Source of the DNA: Actinomycetospora lemnae
GTDB lineage: Bacteria; Actinomycetota; Actinomycetes; Mycobacteriales; Pseudonocardiaceae
Direction: 5' to 3'
DNA: 64,000 bases
NCBI RefSeq assembly: GCF_028737315.1
Contig: NZ_JAQZAO010000004.1
Location: 124,001-188,000, forward strand
Shown here: positions 1-9,229 of the stretch, piece by piece
Numbering within the stretch: the first letter of the stretch is position 1
Layout: every line of letters begins with the position of its first letter
The notes under the pieces: model-generated
What the model saw: only the letters and a program-made list of their open reading frames with translations
The model's database searches: none
What the model was told of the DNA's origin: nothing
Translations under genes and position numbers: made by a program

Positions 1-1
1 C

Positions 2-1927
2 ACCGGCGTCGGCGGGATCGTCCGCGACATCATGGCGATGGGCGCGCGGCCGGTGGCGGTCATGGACGGGCTGCGGGTGGGCCCGCTCGACGCGCCGGAC
101 ACCGCACGGGTGCTGCCCGGCGTCGTCTCCGGGGTCGGCTTCTACGGCAACTGCCTGGGGCTGCCGAACATCGGCGGCGAGGTCGTCTTCGACCCCACCT
201 ACGCCGGCAACCCGCTGGTCAACGCCCTGTGCGTCGGCGTGCTGCGCCACGAGGACCTGCACCTCGCCTTCGCGTCGGGCACCGGCAACAAGATCGTGCT
301 GTTCGGCGCCCGCACGGGGCTCGACGGCATCGGCGGCGTGTCGGTGCTCGCCTCCGAGACGTTCGACGCCGCGGACCCCACCCAGGCCCCGAGCCGCAAG
401 AAGCTGCCGAGCGTGCAGGTCGGCGACCCGTTCGCCGAGAAGGTGCTCATCGAGTGCTGCCTCGAGCTCTTCGGCGGCGGGCTGGTCGTCGGCATCCAGG
501 ACCTCGGCGGTGCCGGGCTGTCCTGCGCGACGTCCGAGCTCGCGAGCGCCGGCGACGGCGGCATGCACATCGACCTCGACGCCGTCCCCCTGCGCGCCGC
601 GGACATGACCGCCGCCGAGATCCTCTCCAGCGAGTCGCAGGAGCGGATGTGCGCGGTGGTCACCCCGGAGAACGTCGACGCGTTCATGGCGGTCTGCCGG
701 CGCTGGGACGTCACGGCGACCGTGATCGGCGAGGTCACCGACGGCGACCGCCTGCGCATCACCCACCAGGGCGCGACCGTCGTCGACGTGCCGCCGCGCA
801 CCGTCGCCCACGACGGCCCGGTCTACGAGCGGCCCTACGCGCGGCCCGCCTGGCAGGACACGCTGCAGGCCGACAGCGTCGCCGGTCGCCCGCGACCGTC
901 GACGCCCGGCGAGATCGCCGAGCAGGTCCGCGCCCTCGTCGCCTCGCCCGCGCTGGCCTCCCGCGCCTGGGTGACCGAGCAGTACGACCGTTACGTGCGC
1001 GGCAACACCACGTCCGCGACCCCGGCGGACGCGGGTGTGGTGCGCGTCGACGAGGAGAGCGGGCGGGGCGTCGCGGTCGCCATCGACGCGAACGGCCGCT
1101 TCTGCCAGCTCGACCCGCGGGCCGGCGCGCAGCTCGCCCTCGCCGAGTCGGTGCGCAACGTCGCCTCCTCGGGCGCGGTGCCGGTGGCGGTGACCGACTG
1201 CCTCAACTTCGGCTCGCCCGAGGACCCGGCGGTGATGTGGCAGTTCGCCGAGGCGGTCGCGGGCCTGGCCGACGGCTGCGCGGCGCTCGGGCTGCCTGTG
1301 ACCGGCGGCAACGTCAGCTTCTACAACCAGACCGGCAGCACGGCGATCCTGCCGACGCCGGTGGTCGGGGTGCTCGGCATCCTCGACGACGTCACGCGCG
1401 CGGTGCCGCACGGGCTCGGCCCCGAGGGCCACGCGGTGTGGCTGCTCGGCGAGACCCGCGACGAGCTCGACGGCTCGGCGTGGGCGGGCGTCGTCCACGA
1501 CCACCTGGGCGGGCGGCCCCCGCAGGTCGACCTCGCGGCGGAGGCCCGGCTCGCCGGGCTCGTGGCCGGCGCCGCGTCCGAGGGCCTGCTCTCGGGCGCG
1601 CACGACCTCTCCGACGGCGGCCTGGCGCAGGCGCTGGTCGAGGCCGCGCTGGGCACCGGGCGGGGGGCGCGCGTCGCGCTGCCGTCCGGGCCGCAGGGCC
1701 TGGACGCCGCGACCGTGCTGTTCTCCGAGTCCGGCGCGCGGATGCTCGTCACCGTGGCCCCGGGCGACGAGGCCGAGCTCGCCCGCCGCTGCGCCGACGC
1801 CGGCCAGCCGGCGGCCCGGCTCGGCGAGGTCGGCGGGGACGCGGTGGCGATCGAGGGCGTCGACGACCTCCCGCTCGCCGAGCTCCGGTCGCTCTGGGAG
1901 GCGACGCTGCCGGCGGCGCTGGACTGA
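2..1927 (+). CDS. purL: Phosphoribosylformylglycinamidine synthase subunit PurL (5' truncated)
   Basis: Fourth step of de novo purine synthesis: converts FGAR to FGAM with ATP and ammonia supplied by PurQ/PurS in the cytosol. The window opens inside the gene; the reading frame is open from base 2 and begins with the PurL signature [19 protein letters not shown]. About 641 residues are visible of a family length near 750-770, so roughly the first hundred residues, including the catalytic histidine region, lie outside the window. [14 protein letters not shown] and the second AIRS-like half ([22 protein letters not shown]) are intact. Stop TGA at 1925-1927. It heads the purine block that continues with purF and purM. 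Confidence 0.97.
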   Translation, partial: TGVGGIVRDIMAMGARPVAVMDGLRVGPLDAPDTARVLPGVVSGVGFYGNCLGLPNIGGEVVFDPTYAGNPLVNALCVGVLRHEDLHLAFASGTGNKIVLFGARTGLDGIGGVSVLASETFDAADPTQAPSRKKLPSVQVGDPFAEKVLIECCLELFGGGLVVGIQDLGGAGLSCATSELASAGDGGMHIDLDAVPLRAADMTAAEILSSESQERMCAVVTPENVDAFMAVCRRWDVTATVIGEVTDGDRLRITHQGATVVDVPPRTVAHDGPVYERPYARPAWQDTLQADSVAGRPRPSTPGEIAEQVRALVASPALASRAWVTEQYDRYVRGNTTSATPADAGVVRVDEESGRGVAVAIDANGRFCQLDPRAGAQLALAESVRNVASSGAVPVAVTDCLNFGSPEDPAVMWQFAEAVAGLADGCAALGLPVTGGNVSFYNQTGSTAILPTPVVGVLGILDDVTRAVPHGLGPEGHAVWLLGETRDELDGSAWAGVVHDHLGGRPPQVDLAAEARLAGLVAGAASEGLLSGAHDLSDGGLAQALVEAALGTGRGARVALPSGPQGLDAATVLFSESGARMLVTVAPGDEAELARRCADAGQPAARLGEVGGDAVAIEGVDDLPLAELRSLWEATLPAALD

Positions 1928-1944
1928 GCACCGCCCCCCGTGGC

Positions 1945-1991
1945 AGCGAACGGCGCGTTCGCTGCTTCTAGCGCAACGAACAGCGCGTTCG
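1945..1991. terminator. Two tandem inverted repeats between convergent genes
   Basis: The first hairpin (1945-1963) is AGCGAAC-GGCGC-GTTCGCT with a perfect 7-bp stem. The second (1977-1991) is CGAAC-AGCGC-GTTCG with a 5-bp stem. They lie between the purL stop and the stop of the convergent hydrolase gene, where a bidirectional terminator is expected. There is no T-tract. The AGCGAACGGCGC core recurs in repeat copies near 42.8 and 52.4 kb, so this may instead be a dispersed element. Confidence 0.55.
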
Positions 1992-2008
1992 CTGCTGTCG
2001 GGGTCGGC

Positions 2009-2692
2009 TCAGAGCGCGGCGACGAACGCCCGCCCGTAGCGCCGGTAGCCGCGGCCGTTGGGGTGGGCGAGGTCGGGGCCGCTGTCGAGCAGGCGGTTGA
2101 TGTCGTGCGTCGCCGCCTCGAGCGCGACGGGGCGCAGGTCCGGGTGGGCGGCGACGACCTCGCGCGCGACGGCCGAGAGCACCCGGCCCCGCCGCTGCAC
2201 CACGCCGCGCTGGAGGTCGGGCACGTCGGCGACCAGCGCGCCGGACGGCAGCGCCGCGCACAGCGCGTCGAGGTCGCGGCGGAAGTCCCCGACCGGTGTG
2301 TCCTGCGCGGCGTCGTTGGTGCCGACCGCGAGCGCGACGACGGCGTCCGGGCCGGTCCAGCCGTCGGGCACCGCCGGCAGCTGCTCGGCGAGGACGTCGG
2401 CCACGGTCGCGCCGACGACGCCGAGGTTCACCACCCGCACGCGGACGCCCCGGCGCTCCTCGATCGCGTCCGCCAGCCGCCCGGCCCACGAGCGCTCCGG
2501 GTGCACGGCGCCCAGGCCCTGCGCGAGCGAGTCGCCGAGCGCCACGAGCAGCACGTCGCCCGGGCTGCGCCGGCGGCGCCGCCAGTACGCGGCGTGGTCG
2601 GTCTCCATCGTCGTGGCGATCCACAGGCGGCGCGCCTGCCAGGCCACGAGGCCGAGCACGCCGGCGAGGAACAGGGCACGGGCGCGCGGCAC
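2009..2692 (-). CDS. Membrane-anchored or secreted SGNH/GDSL hydrolase
   Basis: 227 residues. An N-terminal hydrophobic stretch (about residues 6-20) suggests a signal anchor. The SGNH blocks are visible: GDSLAQG (Ser near residue 55, nucleophile), the NLGVVGATVADV block, GTNDAAQD (block III) and a C-terminal DLAHPNGRGY carrying the catalytic His. These enzymes are esterases or lipases, often acting on cell-envelope acyl groups; the substrate here is unknown. The gene is convergent with purL and divergent from the sterol-carrier-like gene at 2761. GTG start; no strong Shine-Dalgarno sequence was found. Confidence 0.85.
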   Translation of the reverse strand: MPRARALFLAGVLGLVAWQARRLWIATTMETDHAAYWRRRRRSPGDVLLVALGDSLAQGLGAVHPERSWAGRLADAIEERRGVRVRVVNLGVVGATVADVLAEQLPAVPDGWTGPDAVVALAVGTNDAAQDTPVGDFRRDLDALCAALPSGALVADVPDLQRGVVQRRGRVLSAVAREVVAAHPDLRPVALEAATHDINRLLDSGPDLAHPNGRGYRRYGRAFVAAL

Positions 2693-2746
2693 CCGATCAC
2701 GCTAGCCGGTGGTCTCCGGCCCGCCTCTCCGCCTGCCGGCCCCCGT

Positions 2747-2752
2747 TATCCT
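2747..2752 (+). promoter_or_regulatory. Leaderless -10 element TATCCT
   Basis: TATCCT lies 8 nt before the GTG at 2761 and there is no Shine-Dalgarno sequence. This is the spacing of actinobacterial leaderless promoters, where transcription starts at the start codon. It supports 2761 as the start of the next gene. Confidence 0.5.
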
Positions 2753-2760
2753 CGACCACC

Positions 2761-3162
2761 GTGCCGAAGCGAGCCCCCGACCCCGCGCAGGTGCGCGCGG
2801 ACCTGCTCGCGGTCGCCGGCTGGGTCCGCGACCCCGAGGGCCACGAGCGCCCGGCGCGCCCGCTGCTCGCCGCGGCGGTCCGGTCGTCGCTGCGCACCCT
2901 CGAGCACACCGCACCCGGGCACAGCGTCGAGGTGCGCGTACCCCCGTTCGGCGCTGTGCAGTGCGTCGAAGGGCCGCGCCACACCCGCGGCACCCCGCCG
3001 AACGTCGTGGAGACCGACGCGGCGACGTGGCTCGGGCTCGCGCTCGGGGTACTCACGTGGGACGCCGCCGCCGACCGGATGTCGGCGTCGGGCCATCGCG
3101 CCGCCGAGATCGCGCGATGGCTCCCGGTGGTGGACGTGCATCGAACGTGTGAGAACAGCTGA
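2761..3162 (+). CDS. Sterol-carrier-family (SCP2-like) conserved protein
   Basis: 133 residues, rich in Arg/Ala, containing the patch VEVRVPPFGAVQCVEGPRHTRG and an aspartate/tryptophan segment TDAATWLGLALGVLTWD. The size and the place between purL and purF resemble actinobacterial 'sterol carrier family' proteins such as Rv0807 of M. tuberculosis. Function is undefined; the fold may bind lipids. The start is chosen at GTG 2761 because a leaderless -10 sits directly upstream and residues further upstream look like non-coding frame extension. Family assignment rests on context plus general resemblance. Confidence 0.7.
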   Translation: MPKRAPDPAQVRADLLAVAGWVRDPEGHERPARPLLAAAVRSSLRTLEHTAPGHSVEVRVPPFGAVQCVEGPRHTRGTPPNVVETDAATWLGLALGVLTWDAAADRMSASGHRAAEIARWLPVVDVHRTCENS

Positions 3163-3240
3163 TCTCTCTCGGGTGCGCCCGTACCATGACCATCACCGCA
3201 CCGTGACGGACCGGTCAGGTGGACCGCGGAGGGAGGCCGG

Positions 3241-4047
3241 GTGCAGCGGCCGAGCTGGGCTCCGGACGAGGTCGACATCGAACGGCCCAGCGCCGCCCGG
3301 GTCTACGACCACTACCTCGGTGGTCTCCACAACTTCGCCGTCGACCGGGCGATGGCCGCCCGCGCCGTCGCCGACTGGCCCGAGCTGCCGCGGATCATGC
3401 AGGCCAACCGGGCGTTCCTGCGCCGCGCGGTGCGCCACCTCGCCTCGCAGGGCATCGACCAGTTCCTCGACATCGGGTCGGGCATCCCGACGGTCGGCAA
3501 CGTCCACGAGGTCGCCCAGGCGGCGAACCCCGACGTCCACGTGGTCTACGTCGACATCGACCCCGTGGCCGTCGCCCATTCGCGCGCGATCCTCGCCGAC
3601 GACCCGCGCACCGGCGTCGTCCAGGCCGACTTCACCGACGTGTCCGCGGTCCTCGACGACCCCGTGACGCGCTCGCTGCTCGATCTGTCCCGCCCGGTCG
3701 GCGTGCTCGTGGTCGCGCTGCTGCACTTCGTGGGCGACGAGCGGCGGCCCGCCGAGGTCCTCGCGCGCTACCGCGAGGCCATGGCCCCGGGCAGCTTCCT
3801 CGTCGTCAGCCACGCCAGCGCCGACGGCGCGCCCGACCGCGCCGACGAGCACCAGTCGCTCTACCGGCGCACGGCGACGCCGATGACGATGCGCTCGCGC
3901 GACGAGGTGGGGGCGCTGCTCGCGGGATTCACGCTCGAGGAGCCCGGGATCGTGTTCCTGCCCGAGTGGCGCCCCGACGACCCGGCCGCCGCGCCCGCGC
4001 ACCCCGAGCGCTTCACCGGCTACGCCGCCGTGGGTCGTCGTGACTGA
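3241..4047 (+). CDS. SAM-dependent methyltransferase, Methyltransf_19 (DUF574) type
   Basis: 268 residues. The N-terminal signature RPSAARVYDHYLGGLHNF is diagnostic for the actinobacterial DUF574 family. The SAM-binding motif I is FLDIGSGIPTVGNVHEVAQ, with acidic VYVDIDPVAVAHS as motif II and VVSHASADG near the post-I strand. Substrate is unknown; members are abundant in mycelial actinobacteria. The GTG start is preceded by the purine-rich GGAGGGAGGCC stretch. Its last 8 bp overlap the start of the PAS-GGDEF-EAL gene, so the two are probably co-transcribed. Confidence 0.88.
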   Translation: MQRPSWAPDEVDIERPSAARVYDHYLGGLHNFAVDRAMAARAVADWPELPRIMQANRAFLRRAVRHLASQGIDQFLDIGSGIPTVGNVHEVAQAANPDVHVVYVDIDPVAVAHSRAILADDPRTGVVQADFTDVSAVLDDPVTRSLLDLSRPVGVLVVALLHFVGDERRPAEVLARYREAMAPGSFLVVSHASADGAPDRADEHQSLYRRTATPMTMRSRDEVGALLAGFTLEEPGIVFLPEWRPDDPAAAPAHPERFTGYAAVGRRD

Positions 4048-6214
4048 GCCCGGGGTGCCCGCCGACGAGCCGGACGAGCCCGGCGACCCCGTCGACGCGC
4101 TCGCCGCAGCCTGGGCCGCTGAGGTCGAGGGCACCAGCTACGTCCCCATGGCCGCCGACGAGCTGCAGGCGCACCTGCGCGCGCTCGCCGGGCTCGTCGT
4201 CGACGGCGTGCTGGCCGACCCGCCGCGCCCGGAGGTGGGCGCCGAGGTCGGCCGGCGTCTCGTCGCCGCGCACTTCACCGGGCCGGCGACCCTCGAGCGC
4301 ACCGTGCTGCTGCTCGCGCGACGCCTGCCCGCGGTGTGGGGCGACGGGGTCCTGCCGGCCGTGCAGGCGCTCACCGGGACGCTCGCCGCGGGCTACGCCG
4401 AGGCGCTGCGCGACCGGACGCTCGACGAGCAGGAGGCGATCCGGCGCGCCGTGCTCGCGGCGCGCCACCACACCGAGCAGGCGCTGCACGCGAGCGAGGC
4501 CCGGTTCCGCGCCATGTTCCACGAGGCCGCGATCGGCATCGGCCTCGGCGACATGGAGGGCCGGATCCTCGAGGTCAACCCGGCCCTGACGCGCATGTTC
4601 GGCCACACCGCCGACGAGTTCCGCAGCCTGACCGTCGGCGACCTGACCCACCCGGACGACGCCCCTTCGGTGTGGCGGCTCTACGAACGCCTGCTGCGCG
4701 GGGAGATCGACAACTTCCGCCTCGAGAAGCGCTTCTTCCGCCGCACGGGCGAGGAGATCATCGGGCACCTGACGCTGTCGCTGGTGCGCGACGGGGAGGG
4801 CCGGCCCGCCTACCAGCTCGCCATGCTCGAGGACGCCACCGAGCGGCACCGCCTCCAGGAGCACCTGGCCTACCAGGCCTACCACGACCCGCTCACCACG
4901 CTGGCCAACCGCACGCGGTTCACCGAACGCCTCGAGCGCGTCTTCGCCGAGGCCGGGCCGGACCCGGACCGCCGGGTCGGCGTCTGCTTCCTCGACCTCG
5001 ACGGCTTCAAGACCATCAACGACAGCCTCGGCCACAGCGTCGGCGACCTCATGCTCCAGGAGGTGGCCCGCCGGCTCGCCGCGTGCGTCACCGAGGGCGA
5101 GCTGGTCGCGCGCACCGGCGGCGACGAGTTCGTCGTGCTCGTCGAGGACACCCACGGCGTCGACCGCCTCGTCGAGCTGGCCGATCGGCTCCTCGCCGCC
5201 CTCGCGACCCCGCTGCGCCTGGCCGGGCAGGAGCTCGTGGTCGGCGCGAGCATCGGGGTGGTCGAGCAGGCGGTCACCGAGACCACGGCGTCGGAGCTGA
5301 TGCGCGCCGCGGACATCACGCTCTACACCGCGAAGAACGAGGGCCGCGGGCGCTGGGCCGTCCACGACCCGTCGCGCGACGAGGCCGAGACCGCGCGGTT
5401 CACCCTGTCGGCGGCGCTGCCCTCGGCGGTGGCGCACGACGAGTTCTTCGTGCTGTACCAGCCGCTGGTGTCGCTCGCCGACCAGCGGGTCCGCGGGGTC
5501 GAGGCGCTCGTGCGCTGGCAGCACCCGCGCCTCGGGGTGCTCTCGCCGTCGCTGTTCATCGAGCCGGCCGAGGAGACCGGGATCATCGTGGCGCTGGGCC
5601 GCCAGGTGCTGGAGCACGCCTGCCGCGACGCCCGCGCGTGGTACGAGGAGTTCGGTCCCGCCGCCCCGTTCGTCAGCGTCAACGTGGCGCCGCGCCAGCT
5701 CCAGGAGCCGGGCCTGGTCGCCGAGGTCGCCGCCCTGCTCGACCGCACCGGACTGCCGTCCGACCGCCTGCAGGTCGAGCTCACCGAACGCGCGCTGACC
5801 ATCGACGAGGGCGCCCCGCTCAAGGCGCTCGACGGCCTGCGCGCGATGGGCGTGCGCATCGCCGTCGACGACTTCGGCACCGGCTACTCGAACCTCTCCT
5901 ACCTGCGCAAACTGCCCGTCGACGTCATCAAGCTCGACGGCTCGTTCGGCGAGGGGCTGCGCGAGGAGGAGCTCTCCGACGAGGTGGACGAGCGCATCGT
6001 CGGCACCCTCGTCGCGCTCGGGCACGCCCTCGACCTCACCGTCACCGCCGAGGGCGTCGAGACCGCCGCCCAGGCCGCGCGGCTGCGCACCCTCGGGTGC
6101 GACGAGGGCCAGGGATGGCTGTTCGCGCCCGCCCTGCCCTCGGCGGACATCGCCCGCATCCTGCGCCGCGGCACGCCGCTGGGGCCACGGCCCGGCGACC
6201 TGCTCGGGGCGTGA
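4040..6214 (+). CDS. PAS-GGDEF-EAL c-di-GMP enzyme
   Basis: 724 residues. An N-terminal helical sensor-like region (1-150) is followed by a PAS domain (about 155-275), a GGDEF domain (about 285-450) and an EAL domain (about 460-710). The cyclase site RTGGDEF (near residue 360) is intact. The phosphodiesterase signature is also intact, with VEALVRWQHP (near 487) and DDFGTGYSNLSYLRKLPVD. No RxxD inhibitory site is seen just before GGDEF. It could therefore both make and break c-di-GMP; the net direction cannot be read from sequence. No membrane segment was found, so it is likely cytosolic. It overlaps the preceding methyltransferase gene by 8 bp. An RsiG-type c-di-GMP sensor lies about 5 kb downstream. 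Confidence 0.95.
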   Translation: MTEPGVPADEPDEPGDPVDALAAAWAAEVEGTSYVPMAADELQAHLRALAGLVVDGVLADPPRPEVGAEVGRRLVAAHFTGPATLERTVLLLARRLPAVWGDGVLPAVQALTGTLAAGYAEALRDRTLDEQEAIRRAVLAARHHTEQALHASEARFRAMFHEAAIGIGLGDMEGRILEVNPALTRMFGHTADEFRSLTVGDLTHPDDAPSVWRLYERLLRGEIDNFRLEKRFFRRTGEEIIGHLTLSLVRDGEGRPAYQLAMLEDATERHRLQEHLAYQAYHDPLTTLANRTRFTERLERVFAEAGPDPDRRVGVCFLDLDGFKTINDSLGHSVGDLMLQEVARRLAACVTEGELVARTGGDEFVVLVEDTHGVDRLVELADRLLAALATPLRLAGQELVVGASIGVVEQAVTETTASELMRAADITLYTAKNEGRGRWAVHDPSRDEAETARFTLSAALPSAVAHDEFFVLYQPLVSLADQRVRGVEALVRWQHPRLGVLSPSLFIEPAEETGIIVALGRQVLEHACRDARAWYEEFGPAAPFVSVNVAPRQLQEPGLVAEVAALLDRTGLPSDRLQVELTERALTIDEGAPLKALDGLRAMGVRIAVDDFGTGYSNLSYLRKLPVDVIKLDGSFGEGLREEELSDEVDERIVGTLVALGHALDLTVTAEGVETAAQAARLRTLGCDEGQGWLFAPALPSADIARILRRGTPLGPRPGDLLGA

Positions 6215-6217
6215 CCT

Positions 6218-6234
6218 CCGGGACCTGGTCCCGG
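6218..6234 (+). terminator. Short hairpin after the GGDEF-EAL gene
   Basis: CCGGGAC-CTG-GTCCCGG forms a perfect 7-bp stem with a 3-nt loop just after the stop codon. It is a candidate terminator without a T-tract, as is common at high GC. Confidence 0.45.
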
Positions 6235-6238
6235 GTCG

Positions 6239-6282
6239 GATCTCCGGGTGATCTCCCGGTGATCTGCCGGCGATCTCCGGGC
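6239..6282 (+). repeat. Four contiguous 11-bp direct repeats upstream of purF
   Basis: GATCTCCGGGT, GATCTCCCGGT, GATCTGCCGGC and GATCTCCGGGC run head to tail without spacers. An 11-bp period is one helical turn and is typical of binding sites for OmpR-type regulators. The array sits about 120 bp before the purF start and upstream of a TACGCT -10-like element at 6348. The regulator is unknown. Confidence 0.6.
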
Positions 6283-6402
6283 CCGACGAGGGGGACCGGC
6301 GTCACGGCGCGTCCGGCCCCGAGCGCCCCTACGGGCCCCGGCGGGCGCGTACGCTGGCCAGCGGCACGACTCGTGGCACACCGTCGACAAGGAGCCGTCC
6401 CG

Positions 6403-8040
6403 GTGGACCCAGCCGGAAACGATCCACGGCCCACGTCAACCACCACCTCCCCTCCAGACCCGGAGCCCGCGTTCGACGAGGGCCCCAAGGAGGAGTGCGG
6501 CGTCTTCGGCGTGTGGGCGCCCGGCGAGGAGGTCTCGAAGCTCACGTACTTCGGGCTCTTCGCGCTGCAGCACCGCGGCCAGGAGGCCGCCGGGATGGCG
6601 GTCAGCGACGGCCGGCAGATCGTGGTCTTCAAGGACCTCGGGCTGGTCAGCCAGGTCTTCGACGAGCAGTCGCTGTCCTCGCTGCGCGGCCACCTCGCGG
6701 TCGGCCACACCCGCTACTCCACGACGGGCTCGCCGACGTGGGAGAACGCCCAGCCGACGTTCCGCACCACCGCGGCCGGCACCGGCCTCGCCCTCGGGCA
6801 CAACGGCAACCTCGTCAACACTGCCGAGCTGGTCCGACGCCGTGACGCGCTGGCGGTGGGCAACGGCCACGGCCACCGTCGCGGGCGCTCGGCGCTCGAC
6901 GGGGCCACCACCGACTCGGACGTCGTCACCGGCCTGCTCGCCGACTCGGCCGCGGACCTCGGGGTCGAGGAGGCGGCGCTGCGCCTGCTGCCCGACCTCC
7001 AGGGCGCGTTCAGCCTCGTGTTCTGCGACGAGACCACGCTCTACGCCGCCCGCGACCGCCACGGGGTCCGCCCGCTGGTGCTCGGCCGGCTCGACCGCGG
7101 GTGGGTCGCGGCCTCGGAGACCGCGGCGCTGGACATCGTCGGCGCCTCGTTCGTGCGCGAGGTGGAGCCCGGCGAGCTCATCGCCATCGACGCCGAGGGC
7201 CTGCGCAGCTCCCGCTTCGCCGCGCCGGAGCCGAAGGGCTGCATCTTCGAGTACGTCTACCTCGCCCGGCCCGACACCACGATCGCCGGCCGCGGGGTCC
7301 ACTCCGCGCGCGTCGAGATCGGTCGCCGGCTCGCCCGCGAGCACCCGGCCGAGGCCGACCTCGTCATCCCGGTGCCCGAGTCGGGCACGCCCGCCGCGAT
7401 CGGCTACGCCGAGGCCTCGGGCATCCCGTACGGCCAGGGCCTGGTCAAGAACGCCTACGTGGGCCGCACGTTCATCCAGCCCTCGCAGACCATCCGCCAG
7501 CTGGGCATCCGGCTCAAGCTCAACCCGCTGCGCGAGGTCATCCGGGGCAAGCGCCTCGTCGTCGTCGACGACTCCATCGTCCGCGGCAACACCCAGCGCT
7601 CGCTGGTGCGGATGCTGCGCGAGGCCGGCGCGGTCGAGGTCCACGTGCGGATCGCGAGCCCGCCGGTGCGCTGGCCCTGCTTCTACGGCATCGACTTCGC
7701 CTCGCGGGCCGAGCTCATCGCGAACGGCCTCGACGACGAGGGCGTGCGCCGCTCGGTGGGCGCCGACAGCCTGGGCTTCATCTCGCAGGAGGGCCTCGTC
7801 GCCGCCACCGACCAGCCGCGCTCGCGGCTGTGCACGGCGTGCTTCTCGGGCGAGTACCCGATCGCGCTGCCCGAGGACGCGATGGTCGGCAAGCACCTGC
7901 TCGAGGACGTCACGGGCGCGAGCTGCGGCGACGGCGGGGACGCCGGCGGCCCGGTGGTCCACACCGGGCGGGCAGGCGGGGCCGGCATCTCGCTGGGGAG
8001 CCCGGGTTACGGTGCCGAGGACGCCCTGAGCCGTCCCTGA
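6403..8040 (+). CDS. purF: Amidophosphoribosyltransferase PurF
   Basis: First committed step of purine synthesis: PRPP plus glutamine gives phosphoribosylamine. 545 residues from GTG 6403, chosen because AAGGAG lies 8 nt upstream. Catalytic Cys32 lies in EECGVFGVW after a 31-residue leader, so this is the type that is processed to expose Cys1. The PRPP loop VVVDDSIVRGNT is near residue 386. Cysteines in PKGCIFEY (~279), WPCFYG (~425) and LCTACFSGEY (~477-480) match the [4Fe-4S] ligands of Bacillus-type PurF. purM follows after 49 bp, so the two likely form an operon. Confidence 0.98.
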   Translation: MDPAGNDPRPTSTTTSPPDPEPAFDEGPKEECGVFGVWAPGEEVSKLTYFGLFALQHRGQEAAGMAVSDGRQIVVFKDLGLVSQVFDEQSLSSLRGHLAVGHTRYSTTGSPTWENAQPTFRTTAAGTGLALGHNGNLVNTAELVRRRDALAVGNGHGHRRGRSALDGATTDSDVVTGLLADSAADLGVEEAALRLLPDLQGAFSLVFCDETTLYAARDRHGVRPLVLGRLDRGWVAASETAALDIVGASFVREVEPGELIAIDAEGLRSSRFAAPEPKGCIFEYVYLARPDTTIAGRGVHSARVEIGRRLAREHPAEADLVIPVPESGTPAAIGYAEASGIPYGQGLVKNAYVGRTFIQPSQTIRQLGIRLKLNPLREVIRGKRLVVVDDSIVRGNTQRSLVRMLREAGAVEVHVRIASPPVRWPCFYGIDFASRAELIANGLDDEGVRRSVGADSLGFISQEGLVAATDQPRSRLCTACFSGEYPIALPEDAMVGKHLLEDVTGASCGDGGDAGGPVVHTGRAGGAGISLGSPGYGAEDALSRP

Positions 8041-8089
8041 CCGTCCCGGATCGACCGCCGACGCCCGTCCCCTGCGAGGAACCCCACCG

Positions 8090-9193
8090 ATGACCGACGC
8101 CTCCGCCGAGCCCGACGGCCCGCTCGCCAGCTACGCCGCGGCCGGGGTGGACGTGGAGGCCGGGGAGCGCGCGGTCGACCGGCTCAAGCCGCTCGCGAAG
8201 TCGACGCATCGCGCGGAGGTCCTCGGCGGCATCGGCGGATTCGCGGGGCTGTTCGCGCTGCGCACCGGCAAGTACCGCGAGCCGGTGCTGGCGGCGTCCA
8301 CCGACGGCGTCGGCACCAAGCTCGCCGTCGCCCAGGCCGCCGACCGGCACGACACCGTCGGCCGCGACCTCGTCGCGATGGTCGTCGACGACCTCGTCGT
8401 CTGCGGGGCGGAGCCGCTGTTCCTGCAGGACTACCTGGCGATCGGGAAGCTCGTCCCGGAGAAGGTCGAGAAGATCGTCTCGGGCATCGCCGAGGGCTGC
8501 CGGCTCGCGGGCTGCGCGCTGCTCGGTGGGGAGACCGCCGAGCACCCCGGGGTCATGGAGCCGCACCACTACGACCTCTCGGCCACCGGCGTCGGCATCG
8601 TCGAGGCCGACGGCATGCTCGGCCCGGACCGCGTCCGCCCCGGCGACACCGTGGTGGCCATGGCGTCGTCGGGCCTGCACTCCAACGGCTACTCGCTGGC
8701 GCGCCAGGTGCTGCTCGAGATCGGGCGCATGTCGCTCGACGGGCACGTCGAGGAGTTCGGCCGGACGCTGGGCGACGAGCTCCTGGAGCCCACCCGCATC
8801 TACGCCCGCGACTGCCTCGCCGTCGCCGCCGAGACCGACGTCCGCACGTTCGCACACGTCACCGGCGGCGGGCTGTGCGCCAACCTCGCCCGGGTGCTGC
8901 CGGCAGGCCTGACCGCCGAGCTCGACCGCACGACGTGGACCCCGGCGCCGGTGTTCAAGCTGATCGCCTCGCGGGGCCGCGTCACCCGCGAGGAGATGGA
9001 GCGCACCTTCAACATGGGCGTCGGCATGGTCGTCGTCCTGCCGCCCGACGACGTCGACCGGGCGATGGCGGTGCTCACCGCCAAGCACGTGCCGTCCTGG
9101 GTGCTGGGCGAGGTGCGCGCGACGACGGACGCCGACGAGGCGCCGGCCGACGCCGGCCACGCGGTCCTCCGGGGCGACCACCCCCGCTTCTGA
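8090..9193 (+). CDS. purM: Phosphoribosylformylglycinamidine cyclo-ligase (AIR synthetase) PurM
   Basis: Fifth step of purine synthesis: ATP-dependent ring closure of FGAM to AIR. 367 residues, normal length. Signature segments are seen: SYAAAGVDVEAGERAVDRLK at the start, STDGVGTKLAVA, DLVVCGAEPLFLQDYLAIGK, LLGGETAEHPGVM, SGLHSNGYSLAR, HVTGGGLCANLARVLP and FNMGVGMVVV. ATG start with GAGGAA about 10 nt upstream. It lies 49 bp after purF and is convergent with the DUF3291 gene. Confidence 0.98.
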   Translation: MTDASAEPDGPLASYAAAGVDVEAGERAVDRLKPLAKSTHRAEVLGGIGGFAGLFALRTGKYREPVLAASTDGVGTKLAVAQAADRHDTVGRDLVAMVVDDLVVCGAEPLFLQDYLAIGKLVPEKVEKIVSGIAEGCRLAGCALLGGETAEHPGVMEPHHYDLSATGVGIVEADGMLGPDRVRPGDTVVAMASSGLHSNGYSLARQVLLEIGRMSLDGHVEEFGRTLGDELLEPTRIYARDCLAVAAETDVRTFAHVTGGGLCANLARVLPAGLTAELDRTTWTPAPVFKLIASRGRVTREEMERTFNMGVGMVVVLPPDDVDRAMAVLTAKHVPSWVLGEVRATTDADEAPADAGHAVLRGDHPRF

Positions 9194-9229
9194 GCTGCCC
9201 GCGCCGAGGAGGTGCGGCACCCGGCGCTC

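Noticed and set aside
229-1971. Long open frame overlapping purL in another frame
   Set aside because: Arg/Ala/Pro-rich composition typical of out-of-frame reading at high GC; purL motifs are in the other frame.
4013-6025. 670-codon minus-strand frame opposite the GGDEF-EAL gene
   Set aside because: Antisense shadow; low-complexity composition (HHR, EQ, VG runs) and no domain.
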